A stretch of DNA of 64,000 nucleotides from JBMNCQ01 sp049366715 (GTDB taxonomy: Bacteria; Bacillota; Peptococcia; Peptococcales; BICA1-8): positions 86,450 through 150,449 of the forward strand of contig JBMNCQ010000052.1 of NCBI GenBank assembly GCA_049366715.1, given 5' to 3'. Both the position numbers and the translations under genes were made by a program. Shown piece after piece: positions 7,867 to 16,800 of this stretch. A model generated the notes under the pieces. It ran no database searches. It saw nothing but the letters and a program-made list of their open reading frames with translations, and had not been told where the DNA came from. Within the stretch, counting starts at the first letter, position 1; every line of letters begins with the position of its first letter.

Positions 7867-10218
7867 TTACTGCCTGTTATGCAAAACCCGCATGGCATTT
7901 AAAACTGCCAGGAGGGCTACCCCTACATCGGCAAACACGGCTTCCCACATCGTAGCCATACCAAGAGCGCCCAGCAGAAGCACAAATCCTTTCACACTTA
8001 AAGCGATGCCGATATTCTGCCAGACGATCCCTTTTGTCCTCCGGGCTATTTTGACCGCATCCGCCAATTTACTAGGTTCATCAGTCATTATCACTACATC
8101 AGCCGCTTCAATGGCAGCATCAGAACCTACCCCGCCCATAGCTACGCCTATATCAGCCCTTGCTAGTACAGGGGCATCATTTATTCCGTCACCGATAAAA
8201 ACCAGTTTCTCCCGGCGGCCTTGCTTCTGCAGCAATTGTTCCAAGATCTCTACTTTGTTGTCGGGCAGTAACTGGGTATACACCTCATCTAAACCCAGCT
8301 CGGAAGCTGCCTGCTCACCGGCCTTCCTGCTGTCGCCGGTTAACAAAATGAATTTTTTAATGCCCAGCCGGCGCAGATTTGTGACAGCCTGACGGGCATC
8401 TTCCCGGAGTTCGTCGGAAATCAGAATATTCCCGGCATATTTTTTATCTACCGCTACGTGCACAACCGTACCGGCCTGCTCATTAACCTGAACGGCTATC
8501 CCCTCTGCCTCCATTAATTTCAAATTTCCGGCAATAATTTCTTGACCCCGGGCTTTTACTTTTACCCCGAAACCTGCAATTTCTTCATACGTTTCTACCA
8601 ATTCTGAATTAATATCTTGGGCATGAGCCTGCAAAATTGACCGGGCAATAGGATGGCTGGAGTGAACTTCTGCTAAGGCAGCATACTCCAATAACTCTTC
8701 CGTGGTAAATTTATGAAAAGGTCTCACGGCTGTCACTTTGAAAGAACCTTTCGTCAGCGTACCGGTCTTATCAAAGACAACGGTGCTAACATAATTAAGG
8801 GCTTCCAGATAATTCCCGCCTTTAATCAGGACACCCCGCTTAGAGGCCCCGCCTATTCCTCCGAAAAACCCCAACGGAATAGATACTACTAAAGCACAAG
8901 GGCAGGATATTACCAAGAAGATCAAAGCCCGGTAAGCCCATTGGGAAAAGGCTGCTTCCGGAATAATTAACGGCGGGACAAATGCCAGGGCGGCCGCTGC
9001 ATAAACGACTGCCGGCGTATAGTATCCGGCAAATTTTGTGATGAAGTTTTCCGTTTGTGATTTTCTGCTGCCGGCGTTTTCTACCAATTCGATGATTTTA
9101 TTAACGGTAGAGTCTCCGAATCCCTTTGTCACCTCGATTTTAATCAAGCCCGTTTGGTTGATAGAACCGCTTAATATTGCATCACCTGCCGCAACCCTCC
9201 GCGGTACCGATTCACCTGTCAGAGCGGCGGTATTGAGCAGCGTTGTACCTTCAATCACCCTGCCGTCCAAAGGTACTTTCTCCCCGGGTTTTACTATGAT
9301 CATATCTCCTATTTTCACATCCTCCGGAGCCACTTCCTCTTCCTTACCGTTACGCAATAAATTTGCATAGTCGGGTTTTATATCCATTAAGGCTTTGATC
9401 GATTGTCTTGACCTATTTACCGCAATATTTTGCAGACTTTCTCCAATCTGGTAAAAAAGCATAACTGCAACACCCTCGGGAAATTCACCGATGAGAAAGG
9501 CGCCGATAGTGGCTATCATCATTAGAAAATTCTCATCAAAGACTTGTCCCTGCCGAATGTTCCGGTAGGCAGCTAATAAAACCCCGCCTCCAATCAATAA
9601 ATAACTGCTCAGAAATAATCCCAGCTCTACGGGAAAAGCTAATTCCGCTATTAACGCCGCCGCCAAAAAAGCTGAACCTACTCCTAATCTCAGCAAGGTC
9701 CTGGGGGGCAATAATCCTTCCTTTTCCGGATTAGCTCCGGAACCTGATTTTTTCTTAACTTCTTCTGAAATCTTTATTTCAGGTTCGATCTCATTGATTA
9801 TTTTTGTAATCTCTCCCAGCACTTCCGCATATTTAATACCGGCTTCTAATTCAAATCTTAATTTTCTGCCTATATAATCAACAGAAACATTTTTAAGGCC
9901 CTGCAGATTTTGGAGCTTTGCTTCGATTTTACCGGCACAATGGGCGCAGCTTAACCCCAACAGCAGCAAGGATTTGTGACGATCGTTACGCCTTTGGGGC
10001 TCCGTGACAATAACATGGGCTTCAATGTCGGTGATAATGCTGCTAATCTCTGGCAGCAATTGTTCAGGATTGCTATGAGGTTCCAATTCAAGCATTAAGG
10101 AACCTGTCGCAAAATTTATTTTTCCGGATCTGACCCCGTCTACTTTCTTTATTTTTTCTTCCATCTTTTGCGCACAGTTAGCGCAGCCAAGACCTTCCAG
10201 CAATAATTCCTTTTGCAT
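7867..10218 (-). CDS. cadA: Heavy-metal-exporting P1B-type ATPase (CadA/ZntA-like)
   Basis: Membrane pump exporting soft divalent metals (Zn/Cd/Pb class), 783 residues. Two N-terminal HMA domains carry CxxC at residues 12-15 (GCANC) and 91-94 (SCAHC). Then come the membrane helices, the actuator motif TGES (334-337), the ion-site CPC motif (439-441) in 'LVISCPCALVVSIPLGFFGG', the phosphorylation site DKTGT (483-487), the HP motif (SSHPIA) and the hinge GDGINDAP. An Asp in the last helix ('FADVGVALLAVLNAMRV') is typical of the Zn/Cd branch. Single gene with its own promoter-operator and terminator. Regulation by the nearby ArsR protein is inferred from the operator. Confidence 0.93.
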   Translation of the reverse strand: MQKELLLEGLGCANCAQKMEEKIKKVDGVRSGKINFATGSLMLELEPHSNPEQLLPEISSIITDIEAHVIVTEPQRRNDRHKSLLLLGLSCAHCAGKIEAKLQNLQGLKNVSVDYIGRKLRFELEAGIKYAEVLGEITKIINEIEPEIKISEEVKKKSGSGANPEKEGLLPPRTLLRLGVGSAFLAAALIAELAFPVELGLFLSSYLLIGGGVLLAAYRNIRQGQVFDENFLMMIATIGAFLIGEFPEGVAVMLFYQIGESLQNIAVNRSRQSIKALMDIKPDYANLLRNGKEEEVAPEDVKIGDMIIVKPGEKVPLDGRVIEGTTLLNTAALTGESVPRRVAAGDAILSGSINQTGLIKIEVTKGFGDSTVNKIIELVENAGSRKSQTENFITKFAGYYTPAVVYAAAALAFVPPLIIPEAAFSQWAYRALIFLVISCPCALVVSIPLGFFGGIGGASKRGVLIKGGNYLEALNYVSTVVFDKTGTLTKGSFKVTAVRPFHKFTTEELLEYAALAEVHSSHPIARSILQAHAQDINSELVETYEEIAGFGVKVKARGQEIIAGNLKLMEAEGIAVQVNEQAGTVVHVAVDKKYAGNILISDELREDARQAVTNLRRLGIKKFILLTGDSRKAGEQAASELGLDEVYTQLLPDNKVEILEQLLQKQGRREKLVFIGDGINDAPVLARADIGVAMGGVGSDAAIEAADVVIMTDEPSKLADAVKIARRTKGIVWQNIGIALSVKGFVLLLGALGMATMWEAVFADVGVALLAVLNAMRVLHNRQ

Positions 10219-10239
10219 AATTGATCACCTATCCCGGAT

Positions 10240-10268
10240 AATATATGAACAATAATTCATATGTTCAA
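10240..10268 (-). promoter_or_regulatory. cadA promoter with SmtB/ArsR-type operator in its spacer
   Basis: On the minus strand TTGAAC (-35, 10263-10268) and TATATT (-10, 10240-10245) are separated by exactly 17 bp. Between and overlapping them lies a perfect inverted repeat ATATGAA-N6-TTCATAT (10243-10262), very close to the TGAACA…TTCA operators of SmtB/CzrA/CadC proteins. A bound repressor would block polymerase directly. Confidence 0.8.
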
Positions 10269-10363
10269 TTATAATTCTAATACTATTTCTTCCGGATGTA
10301 AATAGGCAATTTTCAAGACCGGATATGACCGCAGTTCTAGGGGATAAGGGAAAAACATCATAA

Positions 10364-10393
10364 AAGAAGAGGATCACTTCAGACCCTCTTCTT
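10364..10393 (-). terminator. Probable terminator of the ferritin-like operon
   Basis: Nine-bp stem (10364-10372 with 10385-10393) with a 12-nt loop and a short T tract on the minus strand, 20 bp past the stop of the 76-residue protein. Confidence 0.6.
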
Positions 10394-10413
10394 GGTTGAC
10401 CATAATTATCCGG

Positions 10414-10644
10414 CTATTTCTTTATTCGCAATAATGATACTCCTGCCAGCAGATTATCCCCCGCTTCTTTACTTTTAACCTTAAAATGCCGGTATAATTC
10501 ACTTAAAAAATTTTCTATTATTTGCGCCGTTAATTGTTTGTTTTGAGGGGAATCTTTTCTGAATTGTAATATTTCATCCAAAATATTTTTCAGTTCTTGT
10601 AAAATATTATTTATCCTGACTTCAATATCTTTTATTTGTTCCAA
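10414..10644 (-). CDS. Hypothetical 76-residue helical protein
   Basis: TTG start with AGGAGG nine bases upstream, 16 bp after the ferritin-like gene, so the two form an operon. The sequence is almost entirely amphipathic helix and probably coiled ('EVRINNILQELKNILDEILQF'), with no Cys, no signal peptide and no membrane segment. I do not recognise the family. Its place suggests a soluble partner of the ferritin-like membrane protein. Confidence 0.7.
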   Translation of the reverse strand: MEQIKDIEVRINNILQELKNILDEILQFRKDSPQNKQLTAQIIENFLSELYRHFKVKSKEAGDNLLAGVSLLRIKK

Positions 10645-10660
10645 AAAGCGGTCCTCCTAA

Positions 10661-11326
10661 TTATTCTTTCTTAATCTCCTCATCAATTTCCTTTTTAAAA
10701 TTTTCAAACTGGGCTTCGGCAATAATATCTTCAACATCTTCCCTGATCCCCGCAACCAGATCCTGGGCCTGCTCCGAAATACCCATTACTCCCTTGGTGG
10801 TATTCGCTAAAATATTTTTTAACTTTTTCTTCGCCCCGGGTAGTATCAGGAGTGCTAACAACCCTGCTCCCGCCCCAATTAAAAGATTCCGGTTCTCCGG
10901 TGAGGACCAAAAGTCTTCTACGCTCCTGCCCAGGGAAAAGGCCGCACCATAAGACCCATCCATGCCGTTTAAGGCTTTAAAAGCCTCCGTCTGGTGCCTC
11001 CGCTCGTCCATAATAATTTTTCGCAAAATCCTGCGCACATTAGGATCCTGGACATTACGCAAATCATTTAAATGAGAGTTTATCTTTTGTTCTTCTCTCT
11101 CCATAATTCTCCGCAGGCTCTCATAGGCATACGGATCATACCTGCGGCTAAACCTGCCGGGCCGCACTTTTTTCCTGCCCGGCATCCCCTCCCCCGCATA
11201 GCCGGGATGATACGGATCATTCATTTCTAACAATAATTCATCTTTGAGCTGTTCCTTCATATTTTCCCAGTTCTGCGGGAAATGATAATCATTATTTTTT
11301 CCCCGGTTCTCTTTTTGTTGCTGCAT
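10661..11326 (-). CDS. Membrane-anchored protein with two-helix ferritin-like motif
   Basis: 221 residues, ATG after AGGAGGTAAAGT. Residues 1-65 are polar and disordered. Residues 66-120 form two predicted helices with acidic residues E76/E78/E79 in the first and an E108-R-R-H111 (ExxH) motif in the second. The 30-residue spacing E78 to E108 is like the two-helix encapsulated-ferritin (EncFtn) ferroxidase pair. One membrane helix follows (about 147-163), then 'PGAKKK', an amphipathic helix and an acidic tail (residues 196-220). This C-terminal module resembles the divergently encoded neighbour and the mycobacterial PacL/DUF1490 type. The role in metal handling is inference. Confidence 0.7.
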   Translation of the reverse strand: MQQQKENRGKNNDYHFPQNWENMKEQLKDELLLEMNDPYHPGYAGEGMPGRKKVRPGRFSRRYDPYAYESLRRIMEREEQKINSHLNDLRNVQDPNVRRILRKIIMDERRHQTEAFKALNGMDGSYGAAFSLGRSVEDFWSSPENRNLLIGAGAGLLALLILPGAKKKLKNILANTTKGVMGISEQAQDLVAGIREDVEDIIAEAQFENFKKEIDEEIKKE

Positions 11327-11482
11327 ACTTTACCTCCTCAGCTGTTTTCATTATTCTTCCTTTTATTAACAATTTTATTCTTAATATGTATTAATTCCCA
11401 TTTTGCTATTTTTTAGCATTAATTTAACAGTGGTATAACCTTTCCTTTATGACACATACTAATTTGCAAGGAGGTGATAATT

Positions 11483-11920
11483 TTGAATCTAATCAAAACA
11501 GGGATGCGGATGATTTATGGAACATCACCCCTTGGACTAGTCGCTATCGGAGGATTGCTGGCCATCACTTTAGCCCCTACTGCTAAAAAAACAGCCCGTA
11601 AAACAGCAGTTCTAGCCGCCAAGGGAGCCTTAGCCGTCGCCGGAGCTTCAAATAAAGTTCTCAGCAACGTCAGAGAAAACTTAAGCACCATTGTGGAAGA
11701 AGCCGGTGCCAATAAAGAAAGTACAACTGCTTACGAAGATATGAAAAACCGGATACGGATCAGAAAAAGAGCTCTTGCTGTCGGAGCAACAAAAGGTGTA
11801 ATAAAGGTCACCAATAAAGTAAACGAAGCCAGAGATAATATAAATTCACATGTGAATGATTTGATCCAGGAAGCACAAAACACGAGTACCACACCAGAGC
11901 AGAAACAAGAAACATATTAA
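11483..11920 (+). CDS. Single-pass membrane protein with PacL-like module
   Basis: 145 residues. The TTG at 11483 lies 8 nt after AAGGAGG; the GTG at 11474 overlaps that site. One membrane helix (about 15-31, 'SPLGLVAIGGLLAITLAP') is followed by AKK, an Ala-rich amphipathic helix and 'RENLSTIVEEAG', then a second helical repeat ('RALAVGATKGVIKVTNKVNEARDNI…') and a polar tail. The module aligns by eye with the C-terminus of the divergently transcribed ferritin-like protein and recalls PacL/DUF1490 proteins that partner P-type ATPases in mycobacteria. Divergent promoters must lie in 11327-11470. Confidence 0.72.
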   Translation: MNLIKTGMRMIYGTSPLGLVAIGGLLAITLAPTAKKTARKTAVLAAKGALAVAGASNKVLSNVRENLSTIVEEAGANKESTTAYEDMKNRIRIRKRALAVGATKGVIKVTNKVNEARDNINSHVNDLIQEAQNTSTTPEQKQETY

Positions 11921-11923
11921 TGC

Positions 11924-11948
11924 AAACCTGACTGCCTTGGTCAGGTTT
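11924..11948 (+). terminator. Hairpin after the plus-strand membrane-protein gene
   Basis: Nine-bp stem AAACCTGAC/GTCAGGTTT with a 7-nt loop, directly after the stop codon at 11920. The T tract is short, so termination is probable but not certain. The following 250 bp are AT-rich and show nothing else I can support. Confidence 0.6.
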
Positions 11949-12193
11949 ATGTTAATAGCCACCACTACCGTATTCAGCAATTTTTGAAATTTCCCAATAA
12001 TATTTACGATGAGCATTTTGCAAAATAACTTTTTTAAAAAAGATAAAAAAGTAATATTACTAATCTTACTTAACATTTTTATAAAAAGCATTCTAAAAAT
12101 ATTATTCAAAAGCCATTTTGTAAGCATCTTAATTGAGACCAACCTAAAAATCCAGACAGGACACAAATTTATTTTAAAATTTAAATTAATCTA

Positions 12194-12460
12194 CTATGCA
12201 GCTTTTGAAGATATTGTTTTAGTATTCTTACCGCCAGTACCGATGCCAAAAGCGTTAATAAAAGCATAAGTAGTTACTTTATGAATACCACCTAAGTGGA
12301 GATCATTAGTAGTTAGATATTCTTTTAATCTAGAATTACATCTTTCAACAGAAGTCCTCTGCTTATAAAGTTCATTCCATCCTTTGCTTTCACGATGGGG
12401 CATGGAAAATCTCCTAGGATCATCGGATGCTTTTACCTTAACTGCAGCTAAAATATATAA
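12194..12460 (-). pseudogene. Transposase C-terminal remnant
   Basis: An open minus-strand frame reads '…ASDDPRRFSMPHRESKGWNE' then 'LYKQRTSVERCNSRLKEYL'. The Y-x-x-R-T-[SA]-V-E-R-x-x-S-R-L-K pattern is the conserved end of the DDE catalytic domain in IS4/IS1182-like transposases. Only about 85 codons remain. The frame begins at the next hairpin, with no upstream catalytic domain and no visible terminal inverted repeats. It marks an old insertion. Confidence 0.72.
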
Positions 12461-12492
12461 AACCTGGCCCTAGATAATCTAAAGCCAGGTTT
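12460..12492 (-). terminator. Terminator of the C39-like/membrane protein pair
   Basis: Stem AAACCTGGC/GCCAGGTTT (12460-12468 with 12484-12492) with a nested TAGAT/ATCTA stem. On the minus strand it is followed by TTTTATATATTTT. It lies 27 bp beyond the stop of the 155-residue gene. Confidence 0.75.
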
Positions 12493-12518
12493 AGTAATTT
12501 CATGAACTAGTATTATTC

Positions 12519-12986
12519 TTATTTTGGTGATTTTTTAAATCTTACTATAACCAAAGAAAAGCATATAACCCAGGAGATATACATTAATAACGTAACAAAG
12601 TTGAAATAAACTGTATTGTTGAATATGGTGATACCTTGGATTTTAAAAAGCACCTCTTGGTAGTCAAAATACTGTGATAACTGATCCTGAATAAAATAGA
12701 AGTGGTTGACCTGATGATAATATCCCCATATACTGTATGCTAGACTTACAGGAATTGCAATAATTGTCCACATCCAATGAGGTGTTAAGCTTTTGATGTA
12801 CCTATGAAGAAGATATGCAGAATATCCGGCAATCGGGAGTAGTACAGCAATCACCGCAAGCGCAGGATTTCCATTTCCTGAGTTGATATTATACTTCTTT
12901 ATTGTGTAGACATCTATGAGACTCACTAATACTACCATTGCCATTAAACTCAAGACCATCTTTAATTTATCACTCATATTTACCAC
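12519..12986 (-). CDS. Hypothetical four-pass membrane protein
   Basis: 155 residues with about four hydrophobic segments (near 10-27, 40-60, 72-90 and 125-148), no cysteine cluster and no recognisable family. It lies 22 bp after the C39-like peptidase and ends in a good terminator, so the two form a unit. Base composition is more AT-rich than the flanking ATPase genes, consistent with acquisition together with the neighbouring transposase remnant. Function unknown; a partner or immunity-type role for the peptidase is possible but unsupported. Confidence 0.65.
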   Translation of the reverse strand: MVNMSDKLKMVLSLMAMVVLVSLIDVYTIKKYNINSGNGNPALAVIAVLLPIAGYSAYLLHRYIKSLTPHWMWTIIAIPVSLAYSIWGYYHQVNHFYFIQDQLSQYFDYQEVLFKIQGITIFNNTVYFNFVTLLMYISWVICFSLVIVRFKKSPK

Positions 12987-13008
12987 CCACTACTACTTTA
13001 CCACCTTT

Positions 13009-13707
13009 TTACCAAGTTTGGTAGTATGAAGCAATCATTGTCATATCATTCTCATTTACAACCCAGGAGAAATAGTGAGTACCCGTGTTACTAGAACCAC
13101 CATCCGGATCTTTTATAGCTGCATAAGTCTCTTCGCCCTCATAATATGTGCCTAATCCACAGACAAAGTGATAACTACTATATGCATTAGGATTTGAGGT
13201 AATATCGAATCGTAAGGCAACTGGTCTACCTCTATTTATGGCAGTTTCATATGTTGGCCAGTTATTTCTGCAAGAGAAAGTTAATCTAGCCCAAGCATCT
13301 GCGTAATTGTGGTTTAAGTGCGTGTCCATTCCATAGCCATAGTTGTTTGCTGTGGTACCTACAGGAGTGCTCCCCATTTCAGTATAAAGATGATTGATAA
13401 GGGCAGCATTTCCTCCGTAGTAAGAAGAGTTCCTGATATTATATCCTTGGTTTGCCCAATAGTTCGTGATCATCGCCCCTGTTGTAGGTCCGCAGGAGGA
13501 TGAAGGCCAAGTTACTCCGGACATACGTTGATAAAGTCTTGTTACCGGTAATAAAGTGGAATATGCAACAGCCATTGCTTCATTTGATTTATCTGGAGAC
13601 AAAAGCAGTTCCCACGATTTTTTAAATTTTGTGGGGTCTTTAGGGAGTTCTTTTGCCTTACCCTTAAAAGCCTGAATATTTTCTGCAAATTCATAACATT
13701 TTTGCAT
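13009..13707 (-). pseudogene. C39-like cysteine peptidase domain, N-terminus lost
   Basis: 232 codons matching the papain-like C39-type fold: catalytic Cys72 in 'WPSSSCGPTTGAMITNYW', a later His in YHFVCGLG and Asp in IKDPDGG. Such secreted proteins normally begin with a signal peptide and propeptide. Here the frame starts inside the pro-region ('MQKCYEFAENIQAF') with no ribosome site, and an in-frame TAG lies three codons upstream. The ATPase terminator is 80 bp away. I read it as a 5'-truncated gene left by rearrangement. Cytoplasmic expression of the bare domain is possible but unlikely. Confidence 0.6.
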
Positions 13708-13785
13708 ACGGTTCTAAATCTGGCACCCGGCTTCTATGGGCTTCAAACCCGCTATTTTAAAGGCTTTAAAATTATGCAAAATGCT

Positions 13786-13831
13786 CGTGATATAAAAAAA
13801 GACTGGCGCACCAGTCTTTTTTTATATCACG
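13786..13831. terminator. Strong bidirectional terminator after the double P-ATPase
   Basis: A 21-bp perfect stem (13786-13806 with 13811-13831) and CGCA loop, with seven-A and seven-T tracts inside the arms, so it can end transcription in both directions. The stop codon of the ATPase (13822-13824) is inside the right arm. Confidence 0.92.
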
Positions 13832-16800
13832 CTGTGATCAAGAACTGCCACCGCAGCCGAAATTCCGAACAAGAACAGCCATTCCAGGACGTTAAGAGGC
13901 ACCAGCTGGAAGATGCTGTTAAAAGGACTTAGATAAATACTGCAGAGGTAGATGCCTAAAGAAGAGAGCCCGGCAAACAGCAGCAGATTATTTTTATTGT
14001 TCTGCTGAACTCCTTGCTCGATACCTTTATGGGTATCGAAAAGATGCCAGAATTGACTTAGGATCAAAGAAGACATGCCCAAAGTCCTGGCCTTGGCTAA
14101 ACCTCCCCGCAGATTACCCCGCCAGTATGCCCCCAGAGCTCCTAAGCCCATCAGCATTCCCCGGCGCAGGATTTTCCGGCCTAAGCCTTTGGCAAAAATA
14201 CTTTCCCGAGGGTCCCGGGGGGGCTGTTTCATCAACCCCCGGCCCGGTTCCTGCGAAACCAGGGCAATGGCCGGCAAGCCGTCTCCTAAGAAATTTAGCC
14301 ATAAAAGTTGAATGGGTGTTAAAGGCAGCGGCTGACCTAATAAAGTTGCCGCAGCCATTAAAATAACCTCACCGGCATTTGTGCCGACCAGGTAGCGTAC
14401 CGATTTTTTGATGTTAAAAAATATATTTCTGCCCTCTTCCATGGAACTGACAATCGTAGCAAAGTTATCGTCAAGGAGCACCAATGAAGCAGCATCCCTG
14501 GCTACATCCGTCCCCCCCTGCCCCATGGCAATTCCGATATCGGCAGCCTTAATAGCCGGTGCATCATTCACACCATCCCCCGTCATAGCCACAATATGCC
14601 CAGCATTTTGCAAAGCCTTCACGATTCTCAGCTTTTGAACAGGTGCTGTGCGGGCAAATACCGTAACCTCACCAATAAGCTCCGCTAAGTCCGCATCATT
14701 TAAACTATCCACCTTTTCTCCGGTCAGCATAAGATTCCCTTCCCGGTATATTCCCAGCTCCCGGGCCATGGTTACGGCTGTGTAGGGATGATCACCGGTG
14801 ATCATTACTACTTTAACTCCGGCACTATGACAGCGGGCCACGGCATTTTTTGCTTCCGGACGGATTTGATCTCTTAACCCGATCATTCCTGCGAAAATAA
14901 GCTTATTATCCTCATTTTGATTACCGGTAGTATTGTAGCAATAGGCAACGGCTATTACTCTTAAGGCTTTATTCCCCATTACGGCGGCTGCTTTCAGTAC
15001 TTTACTTCTTGCCTGCTCACCCCAGGCTTCAATCCTGCCGTCCTGACAAAAGTACCGGCATTTAGCTAGGATTGTTTCCGGTGCTCCTTTGACCACACAA
15101 ACCTCCTGTCCGTTGTCATCACAATACAAACTCATCATTTTGCTCTCAGAATCAAAGGGGACCTCTTTGATTGCCGGGAATTCTTTTATCAGTTCTTTTT
15201 TAAAAAGTCCTGATGCTGAGCCGGCGCTAATGATGGCCGCATCTGTCGGGTCTCCCCAAATTTTTGTTGACCCCGTTTCCGCCGGGTCAATTGAGTTACA
15301 AAGTAATCCCAAAGTGAGCACACGCTCTACTTCCGGATTTTTTTCAAAACCGGAAGGGCTGAAACGCGGGTACCAGCGGCCGGAAGTATAAATGACTTCT
15401 GCCGCTAATTGATTTTTCGTGAGAGTTCCTGTTTTATCACAGCAAACTACCGTTGTAGCACCCAGAGTTTCTAAGGCCGGCAGTTTCCTGACCACAACAT
15501 TCTTTTTGACCATCCGCTGAACACCTAAAGCCATGGCAATGATTACGATAACGGATAAGCCCTCCGGTATGGCTGCTACAAGCAAAGTTACGGCAGTCAT
15601 AAACATATCCAGGAGATTCCGTCCTCTTAAGACACCACCCGCTGCAATTAAAGCAGCAATCAAGATACAGACTTGAGCAACCATTTTACCCAGCTCATCC
15701 ATCCTGCGCTTAATCGGTATCTCTTGTTCTTTTACTCCTGCCATTTGTAAAGCAATTTTACCTACTTCCGTCTTAAAGCCTGTCGCAGTTACCACAGCTT
15801 TCCCTTTGCCTTTGAGGATAAGTGTGCCGGCATAAATCATATTTTTTCTTTCTGCCAGCGGCTGCTTATGGAGAATAGGATTCGTGTCTTTAAATACTGA
15901 GCTGTTTTCCCCCGTTAAAATGGATTCATCCGCCAACAAACTATCCGCATCTAAAAGACGGGCATCGGCAGGCGCTTTATCCCCCGCCTCCAGGAGAATG
16001 ATATCCCCCGGTACCAGTTGCTCCACGGAGATCTTTAAAGAAATACCGTCCCTGATTACCCGGGCGGTAGCGCTGGTTAATTTGCTTAAGCTCTCGGTGT
16101 CCTTCTCCGCTTTTATCTCCTGCAACACACCGACCATCGTATTGACGACCAAGATAGCTAACGTCGCTGCCACATTTGCTTTACGCCCGAAAAAGAGAGA
16201 AATTAAAGCAGTGCCCAGCAGTAATTTAACCATAAAGTCATCAAATTGTTTTAAAAAAAACCTCCACCAGGGAGTTCTTCTTGTGCGTTCAATAATATTC
16301 AGGCCATAAACCTCCCTGAGTTTTGCACTTACCCCCGGTGTCAGACCCTTTTCATTATGACTATGTAACAATTGAAGGACTTTATTTTTAGGAATATTAT
16401 ACCAGTCCCGTCCCGGATAATCCCCCAGCTGAACAGCTGCACTCACTTCTTTTAAAGCCCTCTTGATTTCTCCGGAGCTTAGCTGTTTAGCTTTTGTTTT
16501 GCGCCTGCCTATGCGGGACGAATTCAAAAACAAACCGATCGTACCTAAGTTTTGCAGAAGGGATGCTTTAAAGGGGGTTAACCGATTACCGGCAGCAAGG
16601 GCTAACCCCAGGGAATTTAAACTTTTAACTAAAAACATATTCTGGTCGGTAATCAAACGGGTATGTTTGTTTAGCTCAATAAAATCGGGGATTTTCGTTA
16701 AATCGTTATCGGGCAGGACTACTCCTGCGGCAGCTACGCCGCCGGGGTTTTTTCTGCCGTTTAAAGCAAAGCTTAAATCAGCCTGAATAAGTGCCCCGCT

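Noticed and set aside
7745..8392. 215-codon plus-strand open frame
   Set aside because: Antisense to the C-terminal part of cadA; Ser/Ala/Thr-rich shadow with no ribosome site.
12009..12269. Plus-strand open frame of 86 codons, hydrophobic
   Set aside because: AT-rich sequence without a ribosome site, and it overlaps the transposase remnant on the other strand, whose motif is recognisable.
14075..14366. Several open frames opposite the double ATPase (Pro/Arg-rich)
   Set aside because: Antisense to the conserved ATPase domain; composition follows from its codons.
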